Made by a program: the position numbers and the translations under genes. Under the pieces are notes generated by a model. The model saw only the letters and a program-made list of their open reading frames with translations. It made no database searches and had not been told where the DNA came from. A stretch of 64,000 nt of DNA from Mycobacterium europaeum (lineage in GTDB: Bacteria; Actinomycetota; Actinomycetes; Mycobacteriales; Mycobacteriaceae), in assembly GCF_002102155.1 (NCBI RefSeq), contig NZ_LQOU01000028.1, forward strand, positions 1-64,000. Direction: 5' to 3'. Of the stretch, positions 17,525-27,030 are shown in pieces (positions within the stretch are counted from its first letter, which is position 1; every line of letters starts with the position of its first letter).

Positions 17525-18139
17525 TCAGCCGCGCTTCCCTCTCCAGTGCGGACTCCTCACCGCTTCCAGCGCCTCGGTGACGTAGCGATGCAGCGGCCAC
17601 GCCCGACCGGGCCGGCGGACCCATTGCTGGAAGCCGAAATCGGCCGCGGCGAAGGCGAGTTGCACCAGCAGGCCGGGACGCATGTCGGCGTCCGGGTTGA
17701 CCCCCATGCGCGCGGCGATCAGCTTGGCCGCCCGCTCCTTGTCGGCGGGCGTGTGGACCGTCACCTTGCCGAGCAGATCGGGCGCCACCAGCAGCGCTTC
17801 TCGCCACTCGTCGGTGTCGGCCTCCTCGAACGCCCGGGTCCGCGTGACGATGGCGTTGATCAACGCGACATCCGGGGCCTCGTTCGCGGGCCGCTGCTCG
17901 AGCAGGTTGACGATCGCGGCCCCGCCATGGCGAACGGGCGCGAGCAGCAGGTCTTCTTTCGTCGGCACATGCCGGAAGAAAGTGCGCGCCGAAACGCCCG
18001 CGGCGGCGGCGATCTCCTCCGTGGTGACGGCGTCGTACCCCCGCTCGACGAACAGCCGGAACGCCGCGCGCCGGAGGTCGGCCCGGATCTGTGCGCGCTG
18101 CCGATCGCGCAGCGACTCCGGCCTGCCGGGCGCGCTCAC
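17525..18139 (-). CDS. TetR-family transcriptional regulator
   Basis: A 204-residue TetR regulator with an N-terminal DNA-binding domain (RAAFRLFVERGYDAVTTEEI, then AAAAGVSARTFFRHVPTKED) and a helical ligand-binding C-terminus. GTG 18139 overlaps the stop of the upstream SDR gene by four bases. It is the last gene of a four-gene minus-strand operon; the perfect palindrome at 20541-20555 in the divergent promoter region is its most likely operator. Confidence 0.85.
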   Translation of the reverse strand: MSAPGRPESLRDRQRAQIRADLRRAAFRLFVERGYDAVTTEEIAAAAGVSARTFFRHVPTKEDLLLAPVRHGGAAIVNLLEQRPANEAPDVALINAIVTRTRAFEEADTDEWREALLVAPDLLGKVTVHTPADKERAAKLIAARMGVNPDADMRPGLLVQLAFAAADFGFQQWVRRPGRAWPLHRYVTEALEAVRSPHWRGKRG

Positions 18140-18909
18140 CGGAAACAGCCGATCCCGCCGTCGACGTGAATGGTCTGCCCGGTGACGAACGTCGAGTCGG
18201 TGCCCAGCAGGAACGCCACCAGCGCGCCCACGTCCGTGCGGACATCGCCGATGCGCTTCATCGGCACGCGTCCCACGGCCTTTTCGTACTCCTTGGGGGC
18301 GAACGACTTCCAGAACTTGACGCCGTCTGATTCGGCGAACGGGCAGATGACGTTGACGCGAATGTTGTCGCGCCCCCACTCCAGGGCGGCGACCTTCGAC
18401 AGGCCCCGGATGGCCTCCTTGGCGGCGGCGTAGCCGCCCCACTTCGGCTCGCCGCCGGTGCCCGTCCCCGAGCCCAGGTTGACGATCGACCCGCCGCCCG
18501 CGTCGACCATGACGGGGTATACGGCCTGCATAAGCAGGAAGGTCGCGCGCGGGCCGACCTCGTGGCCGAGCGCGAAGTCTTCGGTGGTGATGTCGACGAA
18601 CGCCTTGGGTTCGTTGGTGGCGATCGCGTTGTTCACCAGGCCGTGGACCGTACCGAAGGCGTCGACAGCGGCCGTCACGATCCGTTGAGCGCTGTCCGGC
18701 TCACGCAGGTCGGCGGTGAGCTTCTCGACGCGACCGATCGCCGAGAGTTCCTCGGCGGTCTTGCCCAGCAACTCGTCCTGGATGTCGACCAGCAGCACCG
18801 ATGCGCCGCGCTCCAGCAGTGCGGCGGCGGTGCCCTTGCCCACACCCTGGGCGGCGCCGGTGACGACCGCCACGTGGCCGCGCATCGAATCGGGATGCGA
18901 GTAGCTCAT
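18136..18909 (-). CDS. Short-chain dehydrogenase/reductase
   Basis: A 257-residue classical SDR: VTGAAQGVGKGTA cofactor loop, VNNAIATNEP in the NNAG position (Gly missing), Ser in VNLGSGTG, YAAAK catalytic Tyr and Lys, and a VDGGIGCFR end. Two of its operon partners overlap it by four bases on each side (VOC upstream, TetR downstream), so the unit is translationally coupled. Confidence 0.85.
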   Translation of the reverse strand: MSYSHPDSMRGHVAVVTGAAQGVGKGTAAALLERGASVLLVDIQDELLGKTAEELSAIGRVEKLTADLREPDSAQRIVTAAVDAFGTVHGLVNNAIATNEPKAFVDITTEDFALGHEVGPRATFLLMQAVYPVMVDAGGGSIVNLGSGTGTGGEPKWGGYAAAKEAIRGLSKVAALEWGRDNIRVNVICPFAESDGVKFWKSFAPKEYEKAVGRVPMKRIGDVRTDVGALVAFLLGTDSTFVTGQTIHVDGGIGCFR

Positions 18910-19400
18910 GTCGCGGGCCCCATCCGGACGGGTACGCCGCGGTGCATCTCGTACGTGCTGCGGGCGCCGCCGGGAAGTTCGATGAACTCGACGGCGGTCC
19001 CGTCCGGATCCTTGACGAAAAACATTCGGACGCCGCCGATTTCGAAGGGATCCTGGTCGGGGGCGTAACCGGCCGCGGTGACACGGCGGTGGGTTTCGTC
19101 GAGGTCGGTCACCGACAGGGCGACGTTGTGGATTCCGGTGATGCCACGACGTGCCGGCCGGTGATCCGATTTACCCAGCGACAGCAACTCGACCATCAAC
19201 CCGCCGAGCAGTCCGCCCACCACCCGGCCCTCCTGCTTGCGGGTGGCGTGCAGCACAGCGTCGAAAGGTTCACCGGAGACCAGGGTTTCGAAGACGACCT
19301 CCATGCCCAGCAGGTCGCGGTAGAACTCCAGGGCGCGGTCCATGTCGGTCACCCCGACGACGAGGTGGCAGAACGAGACGTCGCCGAGGACGCCGGTCAT
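18906..19400 (-). CDS. VOC-fold dioxygenase-like protein
   Basis: A 164-residue VOC protein: SFCHLVVGVTDMDRALEFYRDLLGM, GIHNVALSVTDLDETHRRV and FFVKDPDGTAVEFIEL are the paired module blocks with candidate metal ligands His, His and Glu. Start ATG 19400 overlaps the upstream stop (ATGA). It could be an extradiol-type dioxygenase or an isomerase of a degradation route. Confidence 0.75.
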   Translation of the reverse strand: MTGVLGDVSFCHLVVGVTDMDRALEFYRDLLGMEVVFETLVSGEPFDAVLHATRKQEGRVVGGLLGGLMVELLSLGKSDHRPARRGITGIHNVALSVTDLDETHRRVTAAGYAPDQDPFEIGGVRMFFVKDPDGTAVEFIELPGGARSTYEMHRGVPVRMGPAT

Positions 19401-20476
19401 GACGCGGCGAGGCCGGGAGCGGGGCGACCGGCGAACAGGGGCAGGTCGAGGTAGGTCTTGATGCCGGGTTCGGCGGCGCAGACGTCGGGGATCGCGTTGA
19501 CGCAATGGTTGGCCGTGGCCACCACGCCGGGATTCTTCACCAGCCCTTCGGCGATCGTCTCGGGTTGCAGGCCCTTGAAGGTGAGGCACACCGTGGGATC
19601 GCCGGTGATCTCGACCTCGAACCGTTCGCCGCGCCCACCGAAATCCCAGGCCGGGTCCAGGTTTTCCTCGCCCATCAACCAGTTGACCGCCGCCGTGATC
19701 ACGGGTTCGCCGTCCACCATGGCCTGCCAGCGGAACCGGCGCGCGGCCACGGCTCCCGTCGTGATCGGGAACGGGGCGTAGTCGATGTCGGCGGTCGCGA
19801 CCGCGACGTCCTGGATGGTCCTGATGTTGGGGTCGATGCGAAATCCCATGTGGTCGGCGATCATTCGAACCGACTGTTTGAAGCCCCCGTCCAGCAGGCC
19901 GGCCATGGGGCCCTGCATGGCCTCCTCGGGGGTGCCGCCGAAGCCCATGATGTGGCGCACGACGTCCGGGGCGTTGTAGGTGCGGATGTCGGAGAACTCC
20001 TCGGCGCGGATATGGGTGACGCCCGACGAGAGCGAGGACAGCATCAGCGGGAACCGCTCCGTGATGCCGCCGGGGTGGATCCCCGAACCGTGCAGGGTCA
20101 CCCCGCCCTGGAGCGCGGCGTCCGCGACGGCCCGGTGCCGCGAGTTGGCGGGGTCGGGGTAGACCCAGCCGACCGGGGTGACGACGTTCTTGCCGGATCG
20201 CAGGATCGCGATGACCTCGTCGTCGTTGGGCACCAACGGGCTGTACACGACGCAGTCGGCGTCCAGCGCCAGGATCTCCTCAGCGCTGGAGGTGGCGGTG
20301 ACCCCGAGGTCCGCGGTTCCCAGGATCCGGCCGACGTCGAGGCCGTCCTTGTCCGCCGAGTGCACCCAGCAACCGGCCAGCTCCAGCTGCGGATGATTGA
20401 GCACACACGCGATGGCCGCCTTGCCGACGCCCCCGGTCGCCCATTGGATGACGCGGATCTTGGACGGACTGCTCAT
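19397..20476 (-). CDS. DapB-like NAD(P)-binding dehydrogenase
   Basis: A 359-residue protein with a dihydrodipicolinate-reductase-like N-terminal Rossmann fold (IRVIQWATGGVGKAAI, GCWVHS, DCVVYSPLVPND, GKNVVTPVGW) and HGSGIHPGG, as found in mycobacterial DapB-like proteins and 2,4-diaminopentanoate dehydrogenases. It is not the lysine-pathway DapB. A paralogue is at 41381-42448. First gene of the four-gene operon; ATG 20476. Confidence 0.75.
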   Translation of the reverse strand: MSSPSKIRVIQWATGGVGKAAIACVLNHPQLELAGCWVHSADKDGLDVGRILGTADLGVTATSSAEEILALDADCVVYSPLVPNDDEVIAILRSGKNVVTPVGWVYPDPANSRHRAVADAALQGGVTLHGSGIHPGGITERFPLMLSSLSSGVTHIRAEEFSDIRTYNAPDVVRHIMGFGGTPEEAMQGPMAGLLDGGFKQSVRMIADHMGFRIDPNIRTIQDVAVATADIDYAPFPITTGAVAARRFRWQAMVDGEPVITAAVNWLMGEENLDPAWDFGGRGERFEVEITGDPTVCLTFKGLQPETIAEGLVKNPGVVATANHCVNAIPDVCAAEPGIKTYLDLPLFAGRPAPGLAAS

Positions 20477-20540
20477 CTGGGTGACCTCCGAATCGCATGG
20501 CTTTACACGCCGATGACCGGAATGGCACAGTATGACCCGC

Positions 20541-20555
20541 TGACAGTGACTGTCA
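20541..20555. promoter_or_regulatory. Palindromic operator TGACAGTGACTGTCA
   Basis: A perfect 15-bp palindrome (7-bp arms about a central G) in the 103-base gap between the divergent DapB-like and SDR genes. Size, symmetry and position fit a TetR-family operator controlling both arms, with the TetR gene at 17525-18139 as the likely binder. Inference from layout. Confidence 0.65.
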
Positions 20556-20579
20556 ACATCGGCGTTAGGAAGGCCTGTC

Positions 20580-21437
20580 ATGAGTGTCCTGGACGGCAAA
20601 GTCGCGATCGTGACGGGAACCAGCCGCGGTGTGGGCGTCGGCATCGCCCATGAACTGCTCCGCGCCGGCGCCACCGTCATCGGCTGTTCCCGTTCGCCCC
20701 TCGACGCCCTTCCCGGCGTCGAACCCGATTGGGCGCAGCGCGCCTCGCAGAAGGTCTGCGACCAAGGGGACTGCCGTGCGATCGACTCCTTCGTCGCCGA
20801 TGTCGTCGCCGAGCACGGCCGCATCGACATCCTGGTGAACAATGCCGGCGGCACCGTTCCGGCCCCGCACGCGGAGAGCATTCCTCAACTGGTGCAACGC
20901 ATTCAGGGGGCGCCGGCGAGCGACGACGAGTATGAGCGCACGGCGCTGTTTCACGCGTTCGCGGTACAGATGAACCTGATCAGCCCGCTGTGGTTCGCGA
21001 TCCGCGCGTACCGGCAGATGCGCACCCAGGACGGCGTCGGTTGCATCATCAACATCTCCAGCGGGGCCGGGCATCCGGCGGGGTCACCGACGTTGGTCTC
21101 CTACGGCGCCGCCAAGAGCGGGCTCAACCATCTCACCCGGTCGCTGGCGCAGGAGTGGGGGCCCGAGGTCCGGGTCAACTGCATCGCACTGGGACCGACC
21201 ATGACCGAGAACTTCCGGTCGTTCGTGCTGCCCAAAGACGACCCCACCGGCGCAAAGTATTTCGCGGCCGTCCCGCTGCGCCGGGCGGGCGAACCGGCGG
21301 AGGTGGGCAGGGTCTGCGTCTTCCTCGCCAGCGGCGAGGCCGACTTCGTCAACGGCACCACCATCGAGCACGACGGTGGCATGTTGCCCGGCGTCCTGTA
21401 CGAAGCGGGCCTGAAGACCATCACCGATCTGCTGTAA
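20580..21437 (+). CDS. Short-chain dehydrogenase/reductase
   Basis: A 285-residue SDR: VTGTSRGVGVGIA cofactor loop, NNAGGTVP, NISSGAGHP with catalytic Ser, YGAAK, and EHDGGMLPG end. It has an insertion after NNAG (about residues 90-120) compared with minimal SDRs. Divergent from the DapB-like operon across the palindromic operator, and followed at 9 bases by a DUF1330-type gene. Confidence 0.85.
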   Translation: MSVLDGKVAIVTGTSRGVGVGIAHELLRAGATVIGCSRSPLDALPGVEPDWAQRASQKVCDQGDCRAIDSFVADVVAEHGRIDILVNNAGGTVPAPHAESIPQLVQRIQGAPASDDEYERTALFHAFAVQMNLISPLWFAIRAYRQMRTQDGVGCIINISSGAGHPAGSPTLVSYGAAKSGLNHLTRSLAQEWGPEVRVNCIALGPTMTENFRSFVLPKDDPTGAKYFAAVPLRRAGEPAEVGRVCVFLASGEADFVNGTTIEHDGGMLPGVLYEAGLKTITDLL

Positions 21438-21446
21438 TCGTCTTTC

Positions 21447-21833
21447 ATGAGCCATTCTCTGGAGCCCACTCCCGAACAGTTCGCGGCCCTGGCCACCCGG
21501 CCCGCCGGCGAGCCGGTGGTGATGGTCAACCTGCTGAAGTTCAAGAGCCCGGGCGGACGGGAGTCCTACCAGCGCTACGCCCTGGAGGTCGCGCCGCACC
21601 TGCGGCGCGTGGGTGCCACCGTCCGTTATGTGGGGACCGCGCCGACCTTCGTGATAGGGGATGGCGAAAAGCCTTGGTGGGACGCGATTCTGGTCGTCGA
21701 ATACCCGACGCCGCAGGCATTCATGGACATGGTGAGCACGCCGGAGTACGCGAAAGTGCACGAACATCGCGCCGCCGGGCTCGACCGCGGCGACCTGATC
21801 GCGACATCGGTGTGGTCGCTGGCGCCCGAATAA
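21447..21833 (+). CDS. DUF1330-like small protein
   Basis: A 128-residue protein with a ferredoxin-like dimeric alpha-beta barrel pattern: VVMVNLLKFKSPGGRESYQRYA, GDGEKPWWDAILVVEYPTPQAF and EYAKVHEHRAAGL. These are DUF1330/EthD-like features. It sits downstream of the SDR gene in the same transcript. Function unknown; relatives are found in catabolic clusters. Confidence 0.65.
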   Translation: MSHSLEPTPEQFAALATRPAGEPVVMVNLLKFKSPGGRESYQRYALEVAPHLRRVGATVRYVGTAPTFVIGDGEKPWWDAILVVEYPTPQAFMDMVSTPEYAKVHEHRAAGLDRGDLIATSVWSLAPE

Positions 21834-21875
21834 AGGGTGCTAGCGGGTTCGCGCACCGTCGCGTGTAATTGGTGG

Positions 21876-23231
21876 ATGGAACTGATGATGCCCACCGACG
21901 CGATATTTCTGCTCGGAGAGTCGCGCGAACATCCCATGCACGTCGGTGGCTTGCAGTTGTTCGAGATGCCGGACGGCGCCGGTAGCGGCTTCGTCCGGGA
22001 TCTCTATGACCGGTTGATCGCGCAGGACGATTTCCAGCCCACCTTCCGCAAGCATCCGGCGACATTCGTAGGCGGAATCGCCAGCCTGGGCTGGTCCTAC
22101 GACAAAGACGTCGACGTCGACTACCACGTCCGGCGATCGGCGGTGCCGTCGCCGGGGCGTATCCGTGAGTTGCTCGAGCTGACTTCCCGGTGGCACAGCA
22201 GCCTGTTGGATCGTCACCGTCCCCTGTGGGAGACGCACATCGTCGAGGGCTTCAAGGATGGCCGGTTCGCGATCTACACCAAGGTTCACCATGCACTGAT
22301 CGACGGCGTCTCCGCGCAGAAGCTGATGCAGCGGGCGTTGTCGACTGACCCCGGCGACACCGAGATTCGCGCGCCGTGGAGCCTGCCCAAAGGCAAGCGC
22401 AAGAGCAGCCCGGTGAGCCCCTTGCGCTCGGTGCTGCATGCGGCGGGATCCGTTGCGGCACTCGCCCCGTCGACGATCTCGCTGGCCCGCGCGGCGCTGC
22501 TCGAGCAGCGGCTGACCCTGCCCTTCGGGGCCCCGCGCACCATGCTCAACGTCAAGATCGGCGGGGCGCGTCGGTGCGCCGCGCAGTCATGGTCGCTGGA
22601 CCGCATCAAAGGCGTCAAGAAGGCCGCCGGGGTGACCGTCAACGATGTCGTGCTGGCGATGTGTTCGGGCGCCCTGCGCACCTACCTGCTCGAGCAGAAC
22701 GCCCTGCCGGACACCCCGCTGATCGCGATGGTTCCGGTGAGCCTGCGCACCGAGGACGAGGCCGACGCCGGGGGCAACCTCGTCGGCGCCATCCTGTGCA
22801 ATCTCGCCACCGACACCGACGACCCCGCGCAGCGACTGCAGACCATCAGCGATTCGATGCGCCGTAACAAGACGGTGTTCTCGCAGCTGCCCCGCTTCCA
22901 GGCGCTGGCGCTGTCCGCGGCCAACACGTCGGCGTTGGCCCTGGCCGCCGTACCGGGCTGGGTGGCGTCCACGTCGCCGCCGTTCAACATCATCATCTCG
23001 AACGTGCCGGGACCCACGCAGCCGATCTACTACGGCGGCGCCCGCCTCGACGGCAACTACCCGCTGTCCATCGCGCTGGACGGCCAGGCGCTGAACATCA
23101 CCCTGGCCAACAACGCCGGCAACCTGGACTTCGGCCTGGTGGGCTGCCGGCGCAGCGTGCCGCACCTGCAGCGCCTGCTCGCGCACCTGGAGTCGTCGCT
23201 CAAGGACCTGGAACGTTCGGTCGGGTCCTGA
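21876..23231 (+). CDS. tgs2: WS/DGAT acyltransferase, Tgs2-like
   Basis: A 451-residue wax-ester synthase/diacylglycerol acyltransferase. MPTDAIFLLGESREHPMHVG opens the domain, the catalytic motif HHALIDG is in YTKVHHALIDGVSAQ (second His general base), and NVPGPTQPIYYGGARL and the PLSI block follow. These enzymes make triacylglycerol or wax ester from acyl-CoA. ATG 21876 matches the usual family start; an upstream in-frame start is not supported. Position beside ligC-type genes agrees with Rv3734c (tgs2). Confidence 0.85.
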   Translation: MELMMPTDAIFLLGESREHPMHVGGLQLFEMPDGAGSGFVRDLYDRLIAQDDFQPTFRKHPATFVGGIASLGWSYDKDVDVDYHVRRSAVPSPGRIRELLELTSRWHSSLLDRHRPLWETHIVEGFKDGRFAIYTKVHHALIDGVSAQKLMQRALSTDPGDTEIRAPWSLPKGKRKSSPVSPLRSVLHAAGSVAALAPSTISLARAALLEQRLTLPFGAPRTMLNVKIGGARRCAAQSWSLDRIKGVKKAAGVTVNDVVLAMCSGALRTYLLEQNALPDTPLIAMVPVSLRTEDEADAGGNLVGAILCNLATDTDDPAQRLQTISDSMRRNKTVFSQLPRFQALALSAANTSALALAAVPGWVASTSPPFNIIISNVPGPTQPIYYGGARLDGNYPLSIALDGQALNITLANNAGNLDFGLVGCRRSVPHLQRLLAHLESSLKDLERSVGS

Positions 23232-23235
23232 GCGG

Positions 23236-23721
23236 ATGCCGAAGCTCAGTGCGGGGGTGCTGCTGTACCGGACCCGCGACGGCGTCGTGGAGGTCCTGAT
23301 CGCGCATCCGGGCGGCCCGTTCTGGGCGCGAAAAGACGACGGGGCCTGGTCGATTCCCAAAGGCGAGTACGCCGACGGAGAGGATCCGTGGGTCGCCGCG
23401 CAACGCGAGTTCTCCGAAGAGCTCGGGCTTTCGGTACCGGCGGGGCCCCGGCTGGACCTCGGACAGCTCAAACAGTCCGGCGGCAAGGTGGTCACCGCTT
23501 TCGCCGTGCGCGGCGACCTCGACGTGACCGACGCGCGCAGCAACACCTTCGAATTGGAATGGCCGAAGGGCTCGGGCACGGTGCGGGAGTTCCCGGAGGT
23601 CGATCGGGTGGGCTGGTTTACGGTGGCGCAGGCGCGCGCCAAGCTGCTGAAGGGCCAGTTGGGTTTTCTGGATCGATTGACGGCACATCCGGACGTGACG
23701 GCATCGCACGAAGGGACCTGA
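23236..23721 (+). CDS. NUDIX hydrolase
   Basis: A 161-residue NUDIX protein. The box reads GEYADGEDPWVAAQREFSEELG (about residues 44-65; REFSEELG is the metal-binding core). N-terminus KLSAGVLLYR and WSIPKGEY are typical of the diadenosine polyphosphate/ADP-ribose type. Starts 5 bases after the acyltransferase stop, so the two are likely co-transcribed. Substrate not assigned. Confidence 0.85.
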   Translation: MPKLSAGVLLYRTRDGVVEVLIAHPGGPFWARKDDGAWSIPKGEYADGEDPWVAAQREFSEELGLSVPAGPRLDLGQLKQSGGKVVTAFAVRGDLDVTDARSNTFELEWPKGSGTVREFPEVDRVGWFTVAQARAKLLKGQLGFLDRLTAHPDVTASHEGT

Positions 23722-23766
23722 CATGCGGACATCCCGGCCGGCCGCCGCCGCGGGCACAATGGCCGC

Positions 23767-24993
23767 ATGACAACCGCGCCGACCGACTCCCAGGAGTTGC
23801 TGCTGCAGCTGCTGGACCCGGCCAACCGGCCCGACCCGTATCGGCTCTGTGCGCAGTTTCGCGACGGCGGGGCGTTGTCGCTGCCCGACGCCAACCTTGC
23901 GGTGTTCTTGCGTTACCGAGACTGCGACGAAGTGTTGCGGCACCCGTCGTCGAGCAGCGACAACGTCAACTCGACGGTCGCCAAGCGCCAGGCCGAGGCC
24001 GGAACGGCACCGCGCCGACAGGGACCGCCGGGCTTCCTCTTTCTCGATCCGCCGGACCACACCCGCCTGCGCAGGCTGGTCAGCAAGGCCTTCGCGCCCA
24101 AGGTGGTGAGCGCGCTCGAGCCCGACATTCGTTCGCTGGTCGACGGAATGCTCGATCGGGTCGCCGACGAGGGCCATTTCGAGGTCGTCGACGATTTCGC
24201 CTACCCACTGCCGGTGGCGGTGATCTGCCGGCTGCTCGGTGTGCCGCTCGACGACGAGCCACAGTTCGGCCGTGCGTCGGCGTTGTTGGCTCAGGCGCTG
24301 GACCCGTTTTCCACGATCACCGGCGTGCCGCCGGACATCGCGAAGGAACGACAACAGGCCGGGGCGTGGCTGCGCGAATACTTCCACGGGCTGATCGAGC
24401 GCCGCCGTTCACAACCCGGCGACGACCTGCTGTCGGGCCTGATCGCCGTGGAGGAGTCCGGCGATCAACTCACCGAGGAGGAGATCGTCTCCACCTGCAA
24501 CCTGCTCCTGATCGCCGGACACGAGACCACGGTTAATCTCATCGGGAACGCGGTGCTGGCAATGCTGCGCAATCCCGGGCAGTGGGGCGCCCTGGGCGCC
24601 GACCCCGGCCGGGCGCCGGCGATCGTCGAAGAGACGTTGCGCTACGACCCGCCCGTGCAGCTGGTGGGCCGAATCGCGCTCGCGGACATGACGATTGGTG
24701 GCGTGGACGTGCCGGCGGGCGACGTCATGATGCTCCTGCTCGCCGCGGCTAATCGTGATCCCGCGGAATTCGATCGGCCCGATGTGTTCGACCCGGACCG
24801 GACGGGGTTGCGACACTTAGGCTTTGGCCGGGGCGCGCACTACTGCCTGGGCGCCCCGCTGGCCCGGCTGGAGACCGCCGTGGCGCTGTCGGCGGTAACG
24901 GCACGCTTCCCGGGCGCGCGACTGAGCGGAGAGCCGCAATATAAGGCCAACGTCACGCTGCGTGGGCTGTCGCACCTGCCCGTCGCGATTTAG
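23767..24993 (+). CDS. Cytochrome P450
   Basis: A 408-residue soluble P450. Oxygen-binding I-helix AGHETTVNLIG, ExxR in EETLRYDPP, and the haem-binding loop HLGFGRGAHYCLGAPLARLE with the axial Cys. DPPDHTRLRRLVSKAFAP is the C-helix block. Complete length. No ferredoxin or reductase gene is nearby, so it depends on shared redox partners. CYP family not assigned. Confidence 0.9.
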   Translation: MTTAPTDSQELLLQLLDPANRPDPYRLCAQFRDGGALSLPDANLAVFLRYRDCDEVLRHPSSSSDNVNSTVAKRQAEAGTAPRRQGPPGFLFLDPPDHTRLRRLVSKAFAPKVVSALEPDIRSLVDGMLDRVADEGHFEVVDDFAYPLPVAVICRLLGVPLDDEPQFGRASALLAQALDPFSTITGVPPDIAKERQQAGAWLREYFHGLIERRRSQPGDDLLSGLIAVEESGDQLTEEEIVSTCNLLLIAGHETTVNLIGNAVLAMLRNPGQWGALGADPGRAPAIVEETLRYDPPVQLVGRIALADMTIGGVDVPAGDVMMLLLAAANRDPAEFDRPDVFDPDRTGLRHLGFGRGAHYCLGAPLARLETAVALSAVTARFPGARLSGEPQYKANVTLRGLSHLPVAI

Positions 24994-24994
24994 C

Positions 24995-25363
24995 TCAGCC
25001 GCGTTCCCATGGCGGGTCTTCGCCCATTTTCTCGTAGTACTTGGCCAAGTGGCTCTTGACTCGATCGACGTCCGTCTTCGGCAGGTCGATGCCGCCGCGC
25101 GCGCCGTCCATGATGGCCCCCGCGGCCATCACCCCGCGGGGCACGGCCTTGAGGTCGCCGTCGACGACATCGGCGATCAACAGCTTGTACGCCGTGAAGT
25201 TGCCCTTCTTGCCGTTGTCGTACCAGACGTGCGCGTCGCGGTACTTCTCGTTGGGCTCGTCTTCGGCGTCCGCCCAATTGCGGACCCGCTTCTCGGCGGC
25301 TGCACCGTCCCACTTGCGGTCGCGATCCGCCAGGGGAAGGTCCTGAAACGCTGTCACTGACAT
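24995..25363 (-). CDS. Conserved small protein, unknown function
   Basis: A 122-residue charged protein ([54 protein letters not shown]). The pattern of [17 protein letters not shown] resembles the phage-prohead-like or HNH-adjacent proteins seen in mycobacteria, but I cannot name a family. It converges with the P450 (one base between stops) and diverges from the HNH gene. Confidence 0.55.
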   Translation of the reverse strand: MSVTAFQDLPLADRDRKWDGAAAEKRVRNWADAEDEPNEKYRDAHVWYDNGKKGNFTAYKLLIADVVDGDLKAVPRGVMAAGAIMDGARGGIDLPKTDVDRVKSHLAKYYEKMGEDPPWERG

Positions 25364-25486
25364 GTCGTTCGCGTGCCCACGCCCCGCGGGTATTAAACGT
25401 GCCCGTGCCGCGGGTTATGCACAGTTCGAAGTTTGTCCACAGGCGAGTGGTTGGGCGGTGCCCGGCGTCCCGACTACCGCCTACTA

Positions 25487-25502
25487 TCGAAAATATGTTC
25501 GA
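25487..25502 (+). promoter_or_regulatory. LexA SOS box over the start of the HNH gene
   Basis: TCGAAAATATGTTCGA matches the mycobacterial SOS box TCGAACNNNNGTTCGA with one mismatch in the left arm. It contains the ATG of the HNH gene (25495), so LexA would block a leaderless or near-leaderless start. LexA boxes in 13E12-family genes are known from M. tuberculosis. Confidence 0.7.
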
Positions 25503-27030
25503 TCTCAGGCTGCCGTCAGTCGAGGAGCTGGCGCGCGCCGAGGACGCCGAAGTGGCCGCCGCCATCTCCGCGTGCGCGCGGGCGGAGGCGGCGGCCGCGG
25601 CGTGCCGGCTGGCGGCCATCGCGGAACTAGTGGAGCGCCATGCCGACGGGCCAACCAGCTCCGCGCATTGGTCCTGTGACAACTGGGATGCCATGGCCGC
25701 GGAAGTCGCAGCGGCGCAAAACATCAGCCACGCGATGGCTTCGGGGCAGATGTATCTGGCTGCCGCGTTGCGCAACCGGCTGCCCCGGGTGGCGGCGCTC
25801 TTCGCCGAGGGCGCGATCAGTGCCCGGCTGGCGGCGACCATGGTCTGGCACACCGATCTCGTCAAAGACGCCGACACACTGCACTTGATCGACACCGCCC
25901 TGGCGGAAGACGCTGCGCGGTTCGGGCCGATGTCGACAAGCAAGACCGCGCAAGCCATCGACGTCGTGGTGGACCGCCACGATCCCGGGGCTTTGCGGCG
26001 CACTCGCGCCGCGGCCCGCAGCCGCGACGTCGTCATCGATCAATCCGATGGCGAGTCGGGCACCGCCGCCATGTGGGGGCGGCTCTATGCGCACGATGCG
26101 GCCATGTTGGACCGGCGCCTGCTGCAAATGGCCGGGGAAGTGTGCGGAGAGGATCCGCGCACCGTCGCTCAGCGCCGCGCCGACGCGTTGGGAGCCCTGG
26201 CCGTGGGCGCTCGCCGGCTCGCGTGTGGTTGTGGCAACACGGACTGCCCCGCCCGCGTCGAGAAGGACGAGCGGGCCGCCGGCGTGGTGATCCACGTCGT
26301 CGCCGACGCTTCGGCGCTGGAGGCCGACACGGATCCGCACATGTCGGGGGAGCGGCGGTCCCGTCCCATCACAGACCAGACGACCCTGGCGGAGGCGCTG
26401 GCCCCCGACCCCGAGCCCGACGTCCCCGATCCCCGGCCGCCCGCGCTGATCCCTGGCGGCGGCGTGATACTGCCGGCGCAGGTCGCCGAGCTGATCCGTG
26501 GCGGGGCCAAAGTGCAGCCGGTGCGCCATCCATCCGACGCAGCGGCCGAGCCGGGCTACCGGCCGTCGGCCGAGCTGGAGCGGTTCATCCGGTGCCGGGA
26601 CATGACGTGCCGGTTCCCCGGTTGTGATCGACCCGCCGAATTCACCGACATCGATCACACGGTGCCCTACCCGCTGGGCCCCACCCACGCGTCCAACCTC
26701 AAGTGCCTGTGCAGGAAGCATCACCTTCTGAAGACTTTCTGGACGGGTTGGCGCGATGAGCAACGGCCGGACGGCACCGTGGTCTGGGTGTCTCCGACCG
26801 GGCAGACGTACACCACCCGTCCGGGCAGCCGGCTGTTGTTTCCTGTGCTGTGTTTGCCGACGGGCGAATTACCCAGTGCGCCAGCGAATTACCGCGGCCC
26901 CGGCGATCGCGGGGTCATGATGCCCGTGCGCCGGCGGACCCGACAACAAGACCGGGCCCGCCGCATCGATGCCGAACGCGCGCTCAACGCCGCCCGCATC
27001 GCCGAACGCAACCAGCCGCCGCCCTTCTAG
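25495..27030 (+). CDS. 13E12-type DUF222 / HNH endonuclease-like protein
   Basis: A 511-residue protein of the REP13E12 class: N-terminal DUF222 helical region ([19 protein letters not shown] ... [17 protein letters not shown]) and a C-terminal HNH domain ([36 protein letters not shown]) with a two-Cys metal site and His. A Cys-rich segment ([11 protein letters not shown]) sits near residue 245. Likely a DNA-repair- or mobile-associated nuclease, not shown. Its 3' end overlaps ligC by four bases in convergent orientation. No terminal repeats were seen. Confidence 0.75.
   Translation: MFDLRLPSVEELARAEDAEVAAAISACARAEAAAAACRLAAIAELVERHADGPTSSAHWSCDNWDAMAAEVAAAQNISHAMASGQMYLAAALRNRLPRVAALFAEGAISARLAATMVWHTDLVKDADTLHLIDTALAEDAARFGPMSTSKTAQAIDVVVDRHDPGALRRTRAAARSRDVVIDQSDGESGTAAMWGRLYAHDAAMLDRRLLQMAGEVCGEDPRTVAQRRADALGALAVGARRLACGCGNTDCPARVEKDERAAGVVIHVVADASALEADTDPHMSGERRSRPITDQTTLAEALAPDPEPDVPDPRPPALIPGGGVILPAQVAELIRGGAKVQPVRHPSDAAAEPGYRPSAELERFIRCRDMTCRFPGCDRPAEFTDIDHTVPYPLGPTHASNLKCLCRKHHLLKTFWTGWRDEQRPDGTVVWVSPTGQTYTTRPGSRLLFPVLCLPTGELPSAPANYRGPGDRGVMMPVRRRTRQQDRARRIDAERALNAARIAERNQPPPF

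Noticed and set aside
25364..25494. HNH gene as part of an insertion sequence
   Set aside because: No terminal inverted repeats, target duplication or transposase were found next to it.
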